Assembly (NCBI GenBank): GCA_019321725.1
Contig: CM033109.1
Span: 13,795,993-13,859,992, forward strand
Direction: 5' to 3'
DNA length: 64,000 nucleotides
Source: Paulownia fortunei
Lineage: Eukaryota; Streptophyta; Magnoliopsida; Lamiales; Paulowniaceae
Below the pieces are notes generated by a model. That model was not told the DNA's origin. It ran no database searches and saw nothing but the letters and a program-made list of their open reading frames with translations. Below are positions 13,243 through 24,994 of this stretch, piece after piece (within the stretch, counting starts at the first letter, position 1; the number at the start of each line of letters is the position of its first letter). The position numbers were made by a program, and so were the translations under genes.

Positions 13243-14213
13243 CTAAGTAGTAGTCAAAGACTTGCCCATCCATTTGAGAGTATTGGTACATTCTGCTTGG
13301 ATATGTCCAAACCTTTCACATTCACGACACTGAATCCTTCTATTTTTCCTGTCATCAAAAGAATTAAAATTAGTTTTATCCTTTTGTGAATTGAAAGACT
13401 TACGAGACTTTGGTTTGTTTGAGTTTTCATTCAACATTTTGAGAAATTTCCCAAAAAAATTTATCACAAGAGCCAAAGATTCTAACATATTATCGTTGTC
13501 CTCTGATTCAGATGTTGATTTTACAACTTCAGCTTGGAAAGCAACACTTTTTCCTTTATCTCTTCCATTGTGATTGAGATTCAATTCAAATGTTTGTAAG
13601 GAGCCCATCAACTCATCCTGTTTTATTTTTCCAGTATCACTGGCTTCTTCAATGGTAGTGACCTGTACACAAATCTTTCTGGTAGGGACCTTAAGGCTTT
13701 TCGTACAAGTTTAAAGTTTGAATACTTTTCGCCAAGAGCTTGAGCTTTATTTGCTATGTCACATAGTTTTGCATTGAAGGTGGCAATTGTCTCACTCTCC
13801 TCCATTCTAAGATCTTCAAATTTTGAGGACAAAATTTGAAGTTTTGACATTCGCACTGGTGTAGTTCCTTCATAGGCAGTTTGGAAAATTTCCCAAGCCT
13901 CTTTTGCACTCTCACATATTACAATCAATTTGAATTTATTGACATCAACTGTACTGAAAATTACATTTAGGGCATTTGAGTTGTAATTTGCAACTTTCTC
14001 ATCCTCAGTGTTGCATTGATCTTCTAGCATAAGAACCTCTTTTTTCTATTCATTTGTCATCATATGACGTTTCCAGCTTATCATAAAAGCACGCTAAGAC
14101 CGTTCATCCACAGATTTAATGAAGGCTCGCATCTTTGCCTTCCAGTATGAGTACTTCAAGCCTTCCAATAGTGGAGGTCGAGTGGTTGATCCTCCTTCAT
14201 GAAGATGGTCCAT
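13243..14213 (-). pseudogene. copia gag (UBN2-type), broken
   Basis: Gag is the nucleocapsid precursor that packages the retroelement RNA. The minus-strand frame begins at an ATG at 14213, only about 70 bp from the LTR, and reads GGSTTRPPLLEGLKYSYW, the usual start of this gag class. It continues through AKEAWEIFQTAYEGT and VRKALRSLPERF to a zinc knuckle, CRECERFGHIQAEC. In-frame stops near 14085 and 14045 and a break near 13620 split it into pieces (14030-13623 and 13611-13243). It is recognisable over nearly full length. Confidence 0.8.
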
Positions 14214-14264
14214 TCCTGCACGTTAAACAGATCAGTTCCCAAAATCTCATTATGTATATCTAGT

Positions 14265-14284
14265 GATCAGTTCCTGATGCCAAT
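14265..14284 (-). other. Primer-binding-like site
   Basis: Read on the minus strand directly after the 5' LTR, the sequence is TGGCATCAGGAAC. It resembles the initiator-Met tRNA complement TGGTATCAGAGC with substitutions. It marks the inner edge of the right LTR and fixes the element's orientation. Confidence 0.6.
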
Positions 14285-15122
14285 TGTTAGATTTGTTTTA
14301 GTGCTATTACCAACTTTATTTATTAATCAGATTCAATTATTGTAATAACTCTGCAGTTTGTTGAAACAAGTAAAGAATAGTAAAGTAAATGACACACGAA
14401 ATTTTTACGTGCTTCAAGTATAAATGTACTCTACATGCACAAGGCCACCACCTGTAATGAACACTTCACTAATTCAGATTACAGTTATAATAATGGAACT
14501 TATTCAAAATCTAAAGACTTTTTTTTTACTAATGACGCCATTCTTGAACAAATTAATTAGTGAAACTTTAGCGAGATCCCCTCGACTTTTAAGTATGCAC
14601 TACTAAACTCCATTCAATGCTAAAATCCCTTCAAATGGCAGATCGACCTTCTCCCGAAGATCTTCAAATTCTTCTCCCGAAGAATTGCGCCTATCTCCTG
14701 AAAGGCTCACCCTCTTCTCCGAAAGAGTGAATAAAAATGAGAGCAATTCCCAAAGCTTGAAGTCGTGCACTTCTTCTCTCCAAAGGTGTGTGTTGCTTCT
14801 TCAATCTTTGGGGTATATATGCAGCATCAATTAAGTTCGAATCTCTACTTCAAAAGTATCTAGATACATTGCATAGAATAATACAAGATATGTCAATATC
14901 TTTTCCTTATCAGAAAAAGATCCCAAATTATCTTTGTAAATAAAATCTTTCCATCAATGCAATCTAACAAATCTGCACAAGATAAACTAGGCAATTAATT
15001 CATAAAAGGTAAATCAATAAATTCAGTTAATTCTTGTGCAAGATAACAAAATTATCAATCAATGCCAACTAATTAAATCATAATTAATTATGATTTCATC
15101 ATAATCAATTATGATCATTTCA
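14285..15122 (-). repeat. 5' LTR of the Sirevirus-like element
   Basis: It starts TGTTAGATTTG in plus orientation and matches the 11324 copy over more than 730 bp. The outer end is inferred from ATTTCA followed by CAAGG, which nearly repeats the TAAGG before the other LTR. The inner boundary is firm; the outer one is a best guess. Confidence 0.7.
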
Positions 15123-15127
15123 CAAGG

Positions 15128-15818
15128 AATTCAAATGAAAAGCGCAACAGCCATATTCTCATGAAGTCCATAATAACAATTGAAAGAGAAGAAAAATAAT
15201 GCTAAATACAATAATTGAATGCTGAAATTTGGCTGAATACTCTGAAAAAAAGACTGTGCGAGAAGTTCCAAGTCATATAATCTACTTCACTTTACTTAGC
15301 TGAAACTTGAGAAGTTTTGAGTGTTTGGAAGATAACTAAGTGATATAAAAAAATACGAACACTTGAGTCGGACTTGTTTAGAAAGACTCTTATGACAATA
15401 TTAATCTAGCTTTATGTAGGCAGATTGAGAAGTAGCTGAAGTGTGAGTTTGTGTAAGTAAATTGTGGTAGCTAGAAATAGGATTTTCATGTAAAATTTGT
15501 GAATATCTAATGAATTCCTCTAGAAGATTTGATAAGAATAGACGTAGAAGAGTTATTCCACCTTTAAACTACTATAAAAATTCTCTATGCCTTTTTTATT
15601 TTTAACATTTTAATACTTTTACACTACTCTATAGTTCATTGTATCATATTTCCTTCTAACTATCTTCAAGTGAAATTATTGCCTTAAAATTTATTAAGTA
15701 TAATATTGCATTTTTGCTACACAACTCTTTGAAGTACTTAATATGCTTTAAGTCTCCAATAGACAATATTTAAGTCATCAAGCGAGTGACAAATTTGTAC
15801 AAGAACAACAACTAAAAT
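15128..15818. other. Unassigned sequence with a 31-bp direct repeat
   Basis: No gene is supported here. A TATA-like CTATAAAAATTC near 15570 and the overall look suggest old LTR DNA, unproven. The 31 bp at 15749-15779 (TTAAGTCTCCAATAGACAAT...) recur at 15848-15878 inside the adjacent gypsy protease frame, so the gypsy breakpoint carries a short duplication. Confidence 0.4.
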
Positions 15819-16310
15819 TTAAGCAAACTTTGTGCAAGTTTTGGATTTAAGTCTCCAATAGACAATATTTAAGTCATTCATGGCCAATACAATCAGATCA
15901 GCATATAGTTCTCTATCTTCAATAGGAATGGCATAGGCTTTCAAAATCTGATTGGTCTGTTTTGAGTCTCTAGAAGGAATCGTCACATTATAACTAACTT
16001 CTATTACATCAGGCGTCCTACCCAGCCTCTTCACATACTCAGTGGACACAAATGAATGTGTAACTCCTGAATTAAATAGTATAAATGCTGGAGTATCATG
16101 GATAAAGAGTTTACCTGTCACTACTGATAGATTCGCCTCTATGTTTGCTCTAGTGATGGTAAAAACTCTAGCTGGTGCATTCTGTTGCTTTGTAGAGTTT
16201 GGGTTTTCCAAACATGTTTTGACAATATGGCCAACCTTTCCACACATATAGCACCTTCTAGAATCTGTAGGGCAGTTTTCCATATGTTGGCCACCGCATC
16301 CAGGGCACAT
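15819..16310 (-). pseudogene. gypsy zinc knuckle and aspartic protease, catalytic Asp lost
   Basis: This open minus-strand frame of 163 codons contains a nucleocapsid knuckle, CYMCGKVGHIVKTC, then a linker, then a retropepsin-type segment reading FILFNSGVTHSFVS. Family members have LFDSGASHSF there, so the catalytic aspartate is Asn and the protease should be dead. The frame ends where the family would continue towards the GMDWL motif, in a stretch carrying the short duplication shared with 15749-15779. RT is absent. Confidence 0.8.
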
Positions 16311-16329
16311 AGATTGTGGAATCGGTGCT

Positions 16330-17200
16330 TTCCCCTGCTTTACCTTTGGCCTCTTATTTTGCTCCCACTGTTGCTGCCCTTGTTTTGATCAAAATTCGGG
16401 TTTCTGGCCTTGAGCTTGGAATGGCCTCTTCTTTTCACTTCCAGCCCACCTCTGTCCTTGTCCTTGCTTAAATTGGCGATGAGCTTCTTACGTACGAACA
16501 ATTCTAAGTTCAGCTTGCTTAGCAACTAATGCTTAATAAACTGTGAATAGTGACTCCTTAAATTCCCACCATATTAACATCTCTGTATAGTTTTGGCCTC
16601 AAACCTTCAAGGAATCTCTCTACTTTTAGTGCATCAGTGTTGACCATATGCATGGCAAACCTAGACAACTGTTCAAATTTTTGAATGTAGTTCCCGACTG
16701 TCACAGCTCCTTATCGCAGCTGTATAAATTCGTTCATCTTCATTGCACGAACAGGAGCTGTGAAATATTTGTTCCTGAATAACTCTTTAAATCTTTCCCA
16801 AGTCATAGTAGAGGGATCCTCTATGCTCCTCATTATATCCCACCAGTTTTGGCACTTCTACGAAGTATAAAAGAGGCGCATATCACCTTCTCTTTCTCTA
16901 AGACTCTGCTATACTAGAACATATTCTCTAGGATTCTCAGCCAATCCTCTATGGCTGTGAGATCTACTACATCTTCAAATGTTAGTGGATTGAGTTTTCT
17001 GAATCTTTCCCCAACTATCTCCACTTGTTTTGCTCGGGGCTATGGTTGATTCATTTCAGCTCTCTGTTGGCCACCCACATCCCTCTGCTGTATGAGTTGT
17101 TGAATTTGTTCTGACTATCATTGAATGAGTTCTGTAACTCGGTTTATAACAGTGTCCCGATCATCGTTTGGCATAGGTGTCTCCCATTCTTGGTTTCTAC
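16330..17200 (-). pseudogene. gypsy gag, degenerate
   Basis: The minus-strand translation gives parts of the Retrotrans_gag domain: PLTFEDVVDLTAIEDWLRILE, then WWDIMRSIEDPSTMTWERFK, then VGNYIQKFEQLSRFAMHM. Several stops and frame changes interrupt it, with open pieces such as 16525-16340. It joins the knuckle/protease frame to its left and the primer-binding site to its right. Confidence 0.7.
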
Positions 17201-17376
17201 CTCATCTACTACTCTCACCCTTGTTCTTATCATGACTGTAATACTGTTTTAGAACATGACCAATATAATTCATGAAATAATAATGCATCTCATAATAAAA
17301 TAAAACTTACGAGCAAGGTTGTGCTTCTACAAGTTCCAAGTTTATGTACATGGACAGTCTATAGAATTTGTAATCA

Positions 17377-17389
17377 GGCTCTGATACCA
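17377..17389 (-). other. Primer-binding site, initiator Met tRNA type
   Basis: On the minus strand this reads TGGTATCAGAGCC, matching the usual plant tRNA-iMet primer site, three bases inside the LTR end at 17393. Confidence 0.9.
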
Positions 17390-17392
17390 CTA

Positions 17393-19380
17393 TGTAACAC
17401 CCCCATTACTATATAATTATATATATAGTATAATTTGACATGATAGAACTTGTGAGCATGCATTATTTTTTTTTTTTGTCTGTAACATATTAATAAATAA
17501 GAAACTATTTTCAAACTCATAGACTAATATTTATATCTGCAGATGATCCATAATAACCATAATATTTACATACTCATGTACATAAAAGTTTTAAAAGTAG
17601 CACACAATACAAATCCCAAAATTTAATACAATAAACTCCAAAATCAAATAAGCTAACAACTAGTCCAACAGGTTGTTATCTATGTACACCGATTCTCAAA
17701 ACCTGTAGGAACTCCAACTGCTTGTCCAGTAAGTCAATGGCTTCAAGTATCACCAAACTCACCTACAATGAGTGAACCACGTAAGGTAATGCTCAGTAAG
17801 TGAAAATCATGCATGATGAAGGGATAATATAACACATATGCAGTGCATTTCTAAGAGATCATGACAAAAATGCAAACTCATGTATCAAAAATAGTTCATT
17901 CAATGTCATTTTCTATTATTGGGCTCTTGGCTTACCTACTATGTATCAGATAGAGCTCTCAACAATATCAAAGATTACATAGCCATGAATAGATCGACAC
18001 AGTCCGGGAGCCATCTCCTGGGATCACCAGAGGTCCACCCCCTGTTTTCCTCTGTGATCCTCCAGAAGTCTTCCCACTAGCGGCGTCAATAAGAGCACAG
18101 TCAAGTGGTCCACTCTCTTGTGACCACTAGAGGCACACCCTCCTATCCACCCTTATGATCCTACAAGAAGTAATACTCGCGGCACCCCAAAATATCATAT
18201 CAATAAGCCACACAGGCCTCGGTACACTAGTAGTGGCCAACCAAAATATTTTCTTTCTGAAAATAATGTCATGCATGCAAAACCTCAACTGTGAGCACGT
18301 GTTATGCATGCACGTATAAATATTGATGAATGACATGTTCAATGACACAACGGATCCCATGTCCCATCATCCAAGAAACGTATGCACTGTAAAATCTTAA
18401 TAATACTCATAATACACTCATTAAGACACAATAATAACATTTAATATAGATAAGGCAAGAAATGCTATGCCCATGCATTGTAGTTGCACATAATTTTTAC
18501 TTACTTTTGATCGGTTGTGTATTAAGAAACTACTTCCCAACCCTAAATGTGAAACAATTTATAAAAATATAAGATATCAATCACCATCGTCAATTAACAG
18601 GCTCATTATACCTAATGTAGTATAAAGATTTTGAATCTTAATTTGATTAAACAACCTTACCACTTAAAAACTATAATAGAATACAACCTTCTATACACCT
18701 TTGTTCCACATCTTAAATATATACTAACCTTACTTAATTGATGTATTATAACTCTTATAATATTCCCTAAATTTTAGGGATCAAACGAACCACATCCATG
18801 TTAGAACATTTTAATGAACCAAATGAGACAGATTAACTACTTTATATTTTCTTACTGCCACACTAAATTGCGTGATGATTTTGACACTTTTAGACATATT
18901 CATTCAATCCCTAATTTTTATCACATTTATATAACATAAAAAAAAATGTAACCATGTCATATAATTGCTAAAACTCATGTCATATATGAACATTGTATTA
19001 TGACACTTAAATCACACTATATAATGTACGATATTCTAAGTATGTTAATGTATGGATGTATACTTTTAGAACACGTCGACCTAATTGAATTGAATCATAT
19101 AAGTTTACTAGTGACATCTTTAATATTTCTAAAATTATAACATATAACCCATGGATATCCACTATATAGACCAATTTATTCTTTATCTTATATAAATATA
19201 GAATTACTTAATTAGATTATAGGATCTCAACCACTAACATCATGTAATAGTATTGAAAGTCTAATAATTAAAAATGCTTTATGAGATGTCATGTAGATAT
19301 TAATGCAAATTAGCATATAAATAGTATATCATGCATGAATCATATTGGCCAAATGACTAGTGTGAGGTTTGAGTATTACA
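17393..19380 (-). repeat. Complete 5' LTR of the gypsy element (~1.99 kb)
   Basis: In plus orientation it starts TGTAACACCCCC and ends GAGTATTACA, giving the inverted TGTAA/TTACA ends of an LTR with the primer site directly adjacent. The long LTR and termini fit plant Ty3/gypsy elements. It has no reading frame of interest; the 77-codon frame at 18127-18360 is incidental. Confidence 0.88.
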
Positions 19381-19724
19381 CATTTGTTACAAAATAAAAT
19401 TATTTAATCTTTTAATTAATTTATCATCTCGATTTTTTCATTATTTTAAAGTTACTATAACTTCCAAACATTAATATTTATCTTATTATTTAATATTATT
19501 ATTATTTTAAAAAAAAATCATTAAATTATTTATTATTATAGTAAAAAAATGGTTACATCGACCAAAACCGTGACAAAGAAAGCGATCATTTTTCTCGAGG
19601 GTGGGAGTAAATATTTATATTATGTGAATATTTGTAACATCCGATTTTGCTTTACAGTTTACAGTGCCAAACAAATCGACACATCCAATTCTATTATTCT
19701 ACCTTAATCCATTCGCCCCTCAGC
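19381..19724 (+). promoter_or_regulatory. Presumed proximal promoter and 5' UTR of the FLX-like gene
   Basis: Only 344 bp separate the gypsy LTR from the FLX-like start codon. An AT-rich, TATA-like stretch (AATATTTATATTA) lies at 19610-19622. An in-frame upstream ATG at 19647 would add 26 residues. The placement is inferred from position and composition only. Confidence 0.4.
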
Positions 19725-22700
19725 ATGGCGGGACGAAATCACATCCCAATCACTGGCTTAATGCTCCGCCCCAACCACCACACTATCGACGACCCCCTCA
19801 TTCTCCACCCCAACCGCCGAATCACTCCGACGGAAGTCCTCCTAATTGAGGACCGTATCGCCGCTCAGAGCCGCGAGATCCAAACCCTCCTCCTCGACAA
19901 TCAGCGCCTGGCCGCCACCCATGTGGCGCTTAAGCAGGATGTGGTAGCCGCCCAACAGGACCTTCGCCGCGTTTCCGCCACAGCCTCCTCCGTCAAGGCC
20001 GAGAGGGACGCTCAGGTGCGCGAGGTCTACGAGCGCTCCCTCAAATTGGAGGCCGACGCCCTGTCCATTGATGGGCTCTCCGCCGAGCTGGACCGAGTTC
20101 GGGCCGACATTAAGGAACTCCGGGCCGAGCGTAAGGTGCTGTCGGAGAAGCTGAAGGATGTTGATGGCGATATAGCGAGGGCAGATTCGGAGTTGCAGCA
20201 AATGCCTGACCTCAAGGCTGAGATTGAGGCGATGCAAAGAGAAATCCAACGAGGAAGGTATGCATAAATGCTTCTTATATATTTGGAATTTCCCTCGAGA
20301 TTTAAAGCTTTATATAATGAGGGATGAATTTGGTTTTTGGTCCTTGGCAGCGACATTGTTCGTTTACATGGTTGGAATGTGGGATAATTCTTTGCATTTC
20401 AACCTTGGAATCGATTGAAATATATTAGCTTTGCAGATGTGGTTTGGAAGCATAACTTGAAAAGTGATATATTGATCTTGTGTTTGGATGCTTAGAGTTG
20501 AGTCCTTAGAACTAAAATCTATCCAAATTTGAGTTGAAGAATTTCTAGTTTCAATTTCAAGGCTTTAAGTCTTTGATTCCAGACATTGTTGAGAAAGAAA
20601 TTTACGGCTACTGGTATATGGCCTGTGGACTGTGTAAAGTGGAATAAGAACTCAATTACAGAAGCTAAATGGACAGAAGAGATAAAATCTATACTGTAGG
20701 GATAAATGGCTGTGTGGCAGTTCATCTTATTTTCTTTTGCTTGTATAGGTAATTCGTCATAATCCAAATCAGTCTTGTGTATTTTGTCTTTGAGCAGTCA
20801 ATTCTTTTTCCTTTACTGTTGGTCATTACAGCTTTCATTTTTCAAATTCATGACCAATAATCCAATGACAATCAATTCTAATTGATGGGTACTGATCTTG
20901 AATGTTGCAATTGTTTTTGAGATCATTTAATATGACAATATACTTAGAACTAAATGTTCAAAACCCAATCTTTTGCAGTACTTATATTCGTGCATAAGAT
21001 TGTTATTAATTTTCATAAGGTGATTTGTAGTGTCGGGAATAATGACAAATGCATTCCTCTGGTTGTGAATGTAAAAAGGGCTGCAATTGAATATGAAAGA
21101 AAGATGCGCTCCAATAACTTTGAACTAAGTGAAACAATGGAGAAGCACATGATTTCTATGGCTCGTGAGGTCGAAAAATTACGTTCTGAACTTGCAAATG
21201 CAGAGAAGAGGGCGATGGCGGCTGCCACAGCTGCAGTCTCAGCTGCCAATCCAGGTAACTGATACAGGAGCATGCTATTGTTGCTGTGTAAAGTTTATTG
21301 TTTTTCTCATATCGACCAAAACCATAAGAGCATAATGTGCCATCATGTCTTATCAGGTCCTGGATATGCTATACACCAGAGAAATCTTGAACCTGGATAT
21401 AGTGGAAATTCATTATCTGATCCTCATGCTGTTCATCAGGTTTGATGTACCACCTCTTATTAAATTCTAATTGAGTTCAGTCCTTTTTAACCTTCAATGT
21501 CATCAAGTCAAACCATCATAAGTTTGTCCACTTATGCTAGTAGCCTAATGGAGTAATATTACTTTATCAAATAGGGCTTTAAGAAAGCAACAAATGTACT
21601 CGTAGTAGAACCTTGTTTGATGAATAGAAACAGTAGAAACCATGCCTCCGACGCTGTTAAACTCCCTATTTTCATTGTTCTCTTTTCGATCTTGTATCTT
21701 CCTTGAAATAACAAATCACTAATTGATTTTCATATCATCTCGATCTTGTTAAAATTGAGTGGAGAGTATTCGTTCTGTCTCTGCTGCTAGATGATTGCCT
21801 GGTCAAAGGTTCCAAGGGAGGATGGGTATGGATACAGTCTGAAGAAAGAAATGGCTTGAAAGTTCACCAGATGATTTGCAACAAAATAACTCCACAACCA
21901 AAAAGGATTCTATAATTCCCAAAATTACAAATCCTTGCATTCCTCGCCAACAAGTTCATCCCTAGGTTCTAGGACAATTGGAATTATAAAGATACCTTGA
22001 CCATGAAAAATATAAAAAGTGTTTGTGTAAAAGATTATGGAAAATAACTTTAATGTGCAAAACTTGGAGTTAAAAAGTTCAGATATTCCCTTAAATTTGT
22101 TTCTTAATCCTCTAATGAACATTAGTTAGTATAATAGGATGATAAATACCGGAAAAGATAAGTAAGATAGATAAATCATCCTTAGAATCGGATCCATGAT
22201 GTATGAATCAGTATCTGAATTCTTTTATACGAGTAATATCTAAAATTGGTCCTCTTAAGGTCATTATCCAGTATAAATATGATGATAAACAGAGACACAA
22301 GTATATAAATTAATCATGCTTAGAAACTGATCCATGATGCTTGAAACCACTAATACTTCTTGTCATACCAGTTTGCAGCCTGCTTCCAGTTCTTTTCCCT
22401 GTAGCCTTTGCTTCTCAGCTTCTTTGGCTAAGATCAAATACAGTATCTGGTGTGTTAATGAAATGCTTTTCCATGTATTGGCTGTGGCTTATAACTCAAT
22501 CAGCAAGCTAATCTTCTGAAGCAAATGAAAAATAATGTGCTCATGGCTATTGTTGGGAAAATAATGATGAAGTTTGGGCTTGCCTGAGTCTCAGCTTTTT
22601 GATTCCCTCATCTGGGGTGTAATGCTAGTGGTTTTAATAGTTAACCACATCAGTAATTCTATGTACTATGACATTTGGTTTTAAACCATGTTTAAGGTTG

Positions 22701-23075
22701 TAATTCTTATGATTGCCATCAGTCTAAATATGTCAGGAAGTATGCTCTGTTGGCCTTGTTGTCTCCTAAAAGTCGTAGGCGCTTACTTTTTTTTTTTTTT
22801 TGGTGTGTTTCTTCAAAATACTAGATGGACTAGCATTTTTCCATATATTTTCATGGCCAAGGGTAGCTCAGGTCACTTGTGGCTACTCTAACCTTCATTC
22901 CTCTGTCTCAATTAAGTATTTTACAATTTCTGACTGAATTATCTAGTTCTGATAAGCTTTCATTTAATTTATTGAGCAGGGCACTTTTGATGCCAGTTCC
23001 ACTTATGGCCTTGGAGCAGGGCCTCCTGGTCCTCTTGGTCCATATGACATCCAAAGACAGCAAGTACATAGTTAA
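19725..23075 (+). CDS. FLX-like coiled-coil protein (FLX / FLX-like family)
   Basis: Four exons join in frame with GT-AG introns: 19725-20257, 21079-21254, 21357-21439 and 22980-23075, giving 295 residues. Family members are long coiled-coil nuclear proteins; Arabidopsis FLX works with the FRIGIDA complex to raise FLC expression and delay flowering. Seen here: MAGRN start, a His/Pro-rich N-terminus (1-35), a long coiled coil at about 36-178 containing [13 protein letters not shown], a second at 179-225 (AAIEYERK ... [18 protein letters not shown]), and a Gly/Pro/Tyr-rich tail. The [13 protein letters not shown] block is closest to FLX-like 1 as I recall it. I chose the 19725 start, not the in-frame ATG at 19647, because it gives the family N-terminus. 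The exon 2 acceptor (GTAAAAAG) has a weak pyrimidine tract but is the only one keeping the frame. Exon 1 is strikingly GC-rich. Intron 3 is 1540 bp. Confidence 0.88.
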
Positions 23076-24095
23076 CCTGCCAGTGCAAATTTGAGGGGCT
23101 CAAATCACAAGTTAATTTCTGGTTTACCTGCACCAGGTTGGTTGAGGTCTAAATGGCTTTCAAGTTGGACAGTGGCTGCAAATGCATCTAACTCAAATGG
23201 AGTTTGTCCTATTACTCTAGTTACTTTAAAGTTTACTTTTTACTAGGGAACTAAACCAAATTCAGTATGCCTGGAAGTCGCACAAAATTATAAGAGGCTG
23301 CAATGCATTACTTTCAATATTCCAGGATTTCCATTTGAACTCTCAGAACTTCAATATCACAGTGTAACTATGTTCATTGTCTTTGCCAAAATGAACAGAG
23401 AACGTTTTATTTGAACTTTTCTTGCCAGTATCTGCTTAATAACTTGCTTTTACTTGTATTTACGAATGAGTTATTGTATACTGATAAGAGCAGGTGGTTT
23501 GGGTATATTGGTATCAAGATGAAAATGGAAAGGGTTCCAATCCTCCCCTTGGTGGTATTTTCATGATGCTGGGAGTTAAAAAGGACCAGGTTATTAAGAA
23601 ACATGTTTATAACTTGATGTCTGTAGCGGAAGAGTTGTTGCACCAACTCATAGACATGTTTGGCAAGGTGGATAAGATTGACATATTTCCAAAAGAACGA
23701 AAGGAAATCTTCTATTCATAAGGTATAAATTTTTTTGGATGTGCAAATGCTGCGAAGTTATCCCTACACTGGCGCTCCATATTTGATAATTGTCACCAAT
23801 TGGATAATCAAACCTCAAAAGTTTCTTACACGAAATACTGAGAACATCGTGATCGATGAAACTCATTCCAAAGAAATGGTGGCTTTAAATTGATGTCCTA
23901 TGTGATTGAAATGATGATTGAACTGCTACATAAACTCTGATCTCCAATTCTGGATAGGACAACATCTATTTGCTCGACTGAGGATTTAGTTGATCTGGGA
24001 CTTTTGCACCCAATAGAAAAATAAGAGGATCCAACTGTAAAAGATGTAATGGAAGTTCATTCCCATGTGTTTGAGGAATTGTCTATTGGAGAGCT
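23076..24095 (+). other. 3' flank of the FLX-like gene, with an unrecognised 75-codon frame
   Basis: This should hold the 3' UTR and then intergenic DNA. An open frame at 23494-23721 encodes 75 residues (start MVWVYWYQDENGKGSNPP). A CAG precedes it at 23490 and a GT follows its stop, but I do not recognise the protein and see no joined exon. It may be a remnant of a captured gene or chance. Nothing else is supported. Confidence 0.3.
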
Positions 24096-24965
24096 TGTTG
24101 GAAATTGATTTCAAAGTTGGGACTTGATCAATAATTCAAGTTGGTTTCATCTAATAAAAATCAAAATTATTTGATTAAACGTAATTACAGTAGATAGATG
24201 AGTTTAATATATTTGATTTTTGAAAATCTAATTTCAAGTGAACGAGAAATTAATGCCAATGGTGAGCTACTTTGAGAGTGTAATTGTTGAATTGAAAAAT
24301 AATGAGATTTCATCTACTCCACATTGAAAATTGAAAGGGTTACTTCAAGTTGGATACTTAGGTTAGGGGGTATCAATAGTATTTGGAAGGGGAAGGACTT
24401 ACATTCTAGTAGGTTCGGACCAAAGCTCACACACACAAGCATGGCCGGTCAGCCTGACCTTCTCTTGTGCACAAGCTGAGTGGCAGCTTACTGGTCCATT
24501 GCTAATTGTAAGAAAATATGTGATTGTATAATCAATTAGCAAGTGACTGATCTATATGTCATGTTTGCACCATACATCGTCTAGTCAACACCAAGTGAAC
24601 AAATGTATCTATCCAATCATCGCAACATTTCAGTAGTTGTGTTTGCAGGCTATAACTTTTCAACAATTATAAATAGACCCCCTCGAATGGTAGATTTCAT
24701 TTATTCTCATCTATGCACTTCTCTTCTTACTTCCACGTATTCCAAGAGAGTTAAAATTATTATTTTTTAGTTTATTGTTCTTGAGATTTGTAGTGTTTCT
24801 ATCTCAATGAGTAGTCGTTGTATCTTGAGAGACGATTGCCAATATTCCAGTACGGGGCAATTTCGTTTTAAAGAGAAAGAGTCTAACTGTTGTCTCGACT
24901 ACTATACCTAAGCTATTATTTTGCTCAAATTGTTCCAGTCATTTAAACTACACATTGTTTACACA
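24096..24965 (+). repeat. Probable 5' LTR of a copia element
   Basis: It begins TGTTGGAAATTG, has a TATA-like ATAAATAGACC near 24670, and ends near TTGTTTACA about 30 bp before a copia gag start. No second copy is present in the window and no clear primer-binding site follows, so the borders are inferred. Confidence 0.55.
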
Positions 24966-24994
24966 ATTTTAAGACGAAATTTTATGTAATTTGA

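Larger units (their letters stand above)
11324..15122 (-). mobile_element. Deleted Sirevirus-like Ty1/copia retrotransposon
   Basis: Two similar LTR copies start with TGTTAGAT at 11324 and 14285 and flank a minus-strand gag and protease region. A primer-binding-like site lies just inside the right LTR. The order on the minus strand is 5' LTR (right), gag, zinc knuckles, protease motif, then directly the 3' LTR (left). Integrase, reverse transcriptase and RNase H are absent. The possible target duplication is TAAGG at 11319-11323 against CAAGG at 15123-15127, one mismatch. The gag type and the second knuckle resemble Sireviruses. The element is non-autonomous and old. Confidence 0.8.
15819..19380 (-). 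mobile_element. 5' part of a Ty3/gypsy retrotransposon
   Basis: On the minus strand the order is a complete 5' LTR (19380 to 17393), an initiator-Met primer-binding site, a degenerate gag, a zinc knuckle and the start of the aspartic protease, where the element stops near 15819. RT, RNase H, integrase and the 3' LTR are missing. It lies immediately upstream of the FLX-like gene, in opposite orientation to it. Confidence 0.85.

Noticed and set aside
18127..18360. 77-codon minus-strand frame in the gypsy LTR
   Set aside because: It lies wholly inside a defined LTR and matches no known domain.
19842..20356. Long minus-strand frames opposite FLX-like exon 1
   Set aside because: They mirror a GC-rich, codon-biased real exon; the plus-strand coiled coil is the coding reading.
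20977..21078. TTTTGCAG at 20970-20977 as the start of FLX-like exon 2
   Set aside because: It meets an in-frame stop within a few codons; the later acceptor at 21078 keeps the frame and the family sequence.
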